64,000 nucleotides of DNA from Monarcha castaneiventris obscurior. Its lineage: Eukaryota > Chordata > Aves > Passeriformes > Monarchidae. Position numbers and translations under genes: made by a program. The first letter of the stretch is position 1. The number at the start of each line of letters is the position of its first letter. The stretch lies in the NCBI GenBank assembly GCA_026261815.1, contig JAMPIT010000566.1, positions 24,825,001-24,889,000 of the forward strand, given 5' to 3'. Under the pieces are notes generated by a model. The model saw only the letters and a list, made by a program, of their open reading frames with translations. It was not told where the DNA came from and searched no databases. Positions 61,890 to 64,000 of the stretch are shown in pieces.

Positions 61890-62370
61890 TGAGAAACCAA
61901 GCACTGTGCACAAAAACTATCCCTCTTCACCTCCATATCTTGTTCAAGAATCAACACTCTGAGTGGAAACATTGTCTTCTCTCCGTCAGGCAAACTGAAG
62001 TTACAACCAGGTGCCCAAGGTAGGGTTACATATTTCTCTGTATTGGGTTTGTGTGGCCAGGTTTTGGTACCAGAGGGCTACAGGGGTGGTTTCTCTGAGA
62101 AGGTGCCAGAAGCTTCCCCCATGCCCAGTGCAGGCAGTGCCAACTGGCTCCAAGACAGACCTGCCACTGGCTAAGGCTGAGTCCATCAGTGATGGTGGTA
62201 GCACCTTGGGAGTAACAGATTTGAGGAGGTACAAAAGTCACTGCACAATAGAAGCTGCAGACAGAGCAAAGAGTGAGAATATATGAGAGCAACAGCCCTG
62301 CAGACACCCAGGTCAGTGAAGGAGGGGCAGGAGGTGCTCCAGGCAGAGCAGAGGTTCCCCTGCAGCCCGT

Positions 62371-62394
62371 GGTGCAGACCATGGTGCAGACCAT
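62371..62394. repeat. 12-bp tandem repeat within the ERVL-like LTR
   Basis: GGTGCAGACCAT occurs twice in succession. It is the remains of a repeat-rich segment of this LTR, which in this copy is mostly deleted. Confidence 0.8.
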
Positions 62395-62618
62395 GGTGAG
62401 GCAGCTGTGCCCTGCAGCCCATGGAGGGCCAGTGGGGCAGGACACCCTCTAATGAAGTGACTGCAGCCCCCATTTCCCATCTACCTGCGCCACTGAGGGA
62501 GTATGAGGTAGAGAATCAGAAGTAAATTTAAGTCCAAGAAGGAGGAAGGGATGGGGTAAGATTTTTTTTTTTTAAGATTTAGGTTTACTTTTCATTATCC
62601 TACTCTGATTTGATTGGT

Positions 62619-62624
62619 AATAAA
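62619..62624 (+). promoter_or_regulatory. Polyadenylation signal in the ERVL-like LTR
   Basis: AATAAA within GGTAATAAATTAAATT lies about 180 bp before the 3' end of the LTR. This fits the R/U5 boundary region. Confidence 0.55.
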
Positions 62625-62810
62625 TTAAATTAATTTTTTTATCCAAGTCTTGTCTGTTTTGCCCATGACAGTGATTGGTAAGTGACCTCTCCCTGTCCTT
62701 ACCTCGACCCGTGAACCATTCAGTTTACTTAATCCTCCCTGTCCAGTATAGGAAGGAGTGACAGAGAGGCTTTGGTGGGAACTTGGCATCAAAACCCACT
62801 ATATACTCTC

Positions 62811-63872
62811 ACTTCCTAAGTCCAGGGTCACTGTTTTGAGGAAGTCAGCTTTTGCTCTTGCTGTCATGAGCTCCCTTAGAAAAACAAATTCAGAACTGTC
62901 TTTAGAAATATTACAATAAATTGTTCTTTCAACATAATGCTTACAAAAATTTTGACAGTGCTGAGAGTACTCAGTATTTCTGCAGTGTCATTTCAGTGAT
63001 GCTCTTCAGACCTAAGGAGACAAAGGAACATAAAACCCCAAAACTGATCAGGGCAAAAATCAATTCAGAATAATATCCTGTTTCTGACGCTAGCCAGCAA
63101 CTGGAAATATTTGTCCCCAATATATCCTCCCCATCTCACTGAGAAGCACAGGGGTTTCCCAAGGCAAGTGCCTCAGTCAAACAAGTACGTGCAATAATCC
63201 CACAATGGACCTATTCCTGAATTTCTCTACATCGTTTTAAATATTTTTTTAATATTTTTCTGCATCCTGTGACATATTAGATGATTTAATTACACACCAT
63301 GTTCATTTTAAAGACAGGATGTTGACTTAGCTATGTGTTCCATAGCCCTTCTCTTGTGAAAAATAATGAGTAATAATTGCCTTGTCATCTTTCTAGATCA
63401 TCTGCAAATTTATAGTCCTCCATTCCAATTCAGTTGGAGATGACTCTCTAAACACTTCCTACAGAAAACCTAGAAGACTTGAAGTTGGACTTGGACATCT
63501 AATTTAAAATTACTAAAATTAAGGTGGATTAGTCCTATCCTTTACTGTCCTGAAAAATATTGTCTGAATATGGCTACTATTTGAACACTCATTAATTTTT
63601 ATGATTTTGTTGAATTGCATCCAACCAATGAATCCCCTTGGGTTTTTTGAGAGCATTGGAAATTAACATGAAGTCTAATACCTATGATCTGCTATGCATT
63701 GTATTCACCACATAATATACTGGATGGAAAAACTTATGCATTTAGTACAGAATTACGATATTTTTAAAAAATGTGACCTTTCTTCATACCTATAATAGCA
63801 GAAAATACTGTAGAAAAAATCTAGCACACACAGCCCCACCACATACACAATTCTCTAATCTGCATTATGGAA
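62811..63872. other. Non-coding DNA
   Basis: AT-leaning single-copy sequence between the LTR and the terminal CR1. Nothing is recognised. Confidence 0.5.
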
Positions 63873-64000
63873 ACAGAACCATGGAATGGATCAGGTTGGA
63901 AGGGACCACTACTGGTCATCTGGTCCAACCTCCCTGCTCAAGCAGGGACATCCAAGGGTACGTGGCACAGGATAGTGTCCAGATGGTTCTTGAATATCTC
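63873..64000 (-). mobile_element. CR1 LINE 3' fragment (minus strand), cut by the window edge
   Basis: ACAGAACCATGGAATGG, CAGGTTGGAAGGGACCAC, CATCTGGTCCAACCTCCCTG and TGGCACAGGATAGTGTCCAG lead into GGTTCTTGAATATCTC at the last base. It shares these blocks with the copy at 9049-9255 and therefore belongs to the same CR1 subfamily. It continues beyond the window. Confidence 0.92.

Larger units (their letters stand above)
58121..62038. other. Non-coding DNA
   Basis: Single-copy sequence with no gene recognised. A possible decayed CR1 trace at 60866-60925 and a hairpin at 61861-61887 are listed separately. Confidence 0.5.
62039..62805 (+). mobile_element. ERVL-like LTR of a bird endogenous retrovirus
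   Basis: It begins TGTATTGGGTTTGTGTGGCC (62039), then GGTTTTGGTACCAGAGGGC, GGCTCCAAGACAGACC, a 12-bp tandem GGTGCAGACCAT (62371-62394), a run of T, GATTGGTAATAAATTAAATT, GTCTGTTTTGCCCATGACAG and CTCTCCCTGTCCTTACCTCG, ending near ...GGCATCAAAACCCACTATA. From memory this order is that of an abundant bird LTR family that I associate with ERVL; the name is not verified. The copy is shorter than I recall, with material missing between the tandem repeat and 62460. Candidate 5-bp flanks TTCTC (62034-62038) and CTCTC (62806-62810) match at 4 of 5. No internal region is present, so it is a solo or truncated LTR. Confidence 0.75.

Overview
The window reads as nuclear DNA from a bird, most likely a passerine. 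The evidence is repeat content: at least nine 3'-end fragments of CR1 LINEs with the avian 3' terminal octamer (ATTCTATG/ATTCTGTG type), three LTRs of one ERVK-like family, and one LTR of a different family that I associate from memory with bird ERVL elements. I see no SINEs, no L1 and no prokaryotic gene organisation. The species call is inference.

I found no convincing protein-coding gene. The open frames are short chance frames, frames inside GC-rich LTRs, or frames held open by a heptanucleotide repeat. The window is best described as intergenic or intronic DNA. The one stretch resembling a gene start is a GC-rich block at about 53.85-54.26 kb with a good splice donor on the minus strand at 53972/53971. 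It could be a first exon of a minus-strand gene or lncRNA, but I cannot name it.

Layout. 1-6.76 kb: unremarkable single-copy DNA. 6.76-8.20 kb: two minus-strand solo LTRs of the same family, 255 bp apart, each with its own 6-bp target duplication (5 of 6 bases matching). 9.05 kb: CR1. 14.0-14.64 kb: a GC/CpG-rich island built around a GCATCCC heptamer array with 36 CCC tracts, a 65-bp higher-order period, and a near-consensus CTCF motif at its edge. 15.2-26.4 kb: four CR1 pieces, a 16-bp perfect hairpin (22.58 kb), a second CTCF-like site (22.75 kb) and an AT-only tract (25.39 kb). 26.4-37.9 kb: plain DNA with small repeats. 37.9-38.84 kb: a tetranucleotide microsatellite, then a plus-strand solo LTR (38039-38610) with a perfect 6-bp CAGGCA duplication, inserted 10 bp from a CR1 end. 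38.8-53.8 kb: plain DNA with a CR1 remnant and a 13-bp inverted repeat. 53.85-54.7 kb: possible first exon/promoter followed by a conserved-looking AT-rich block. 58.0 kb: CR1. 62.04-62.80 kb: ERVL-like LTR. 63.87 kb to the end: CR1 running off the window.

No genes act together here. The functional hypotheses are regulatory: the G-quadruplex/CpG array with CTCF-like motifs, LTR-borne promoters and polyadenylation signals, and the candidate first exon.
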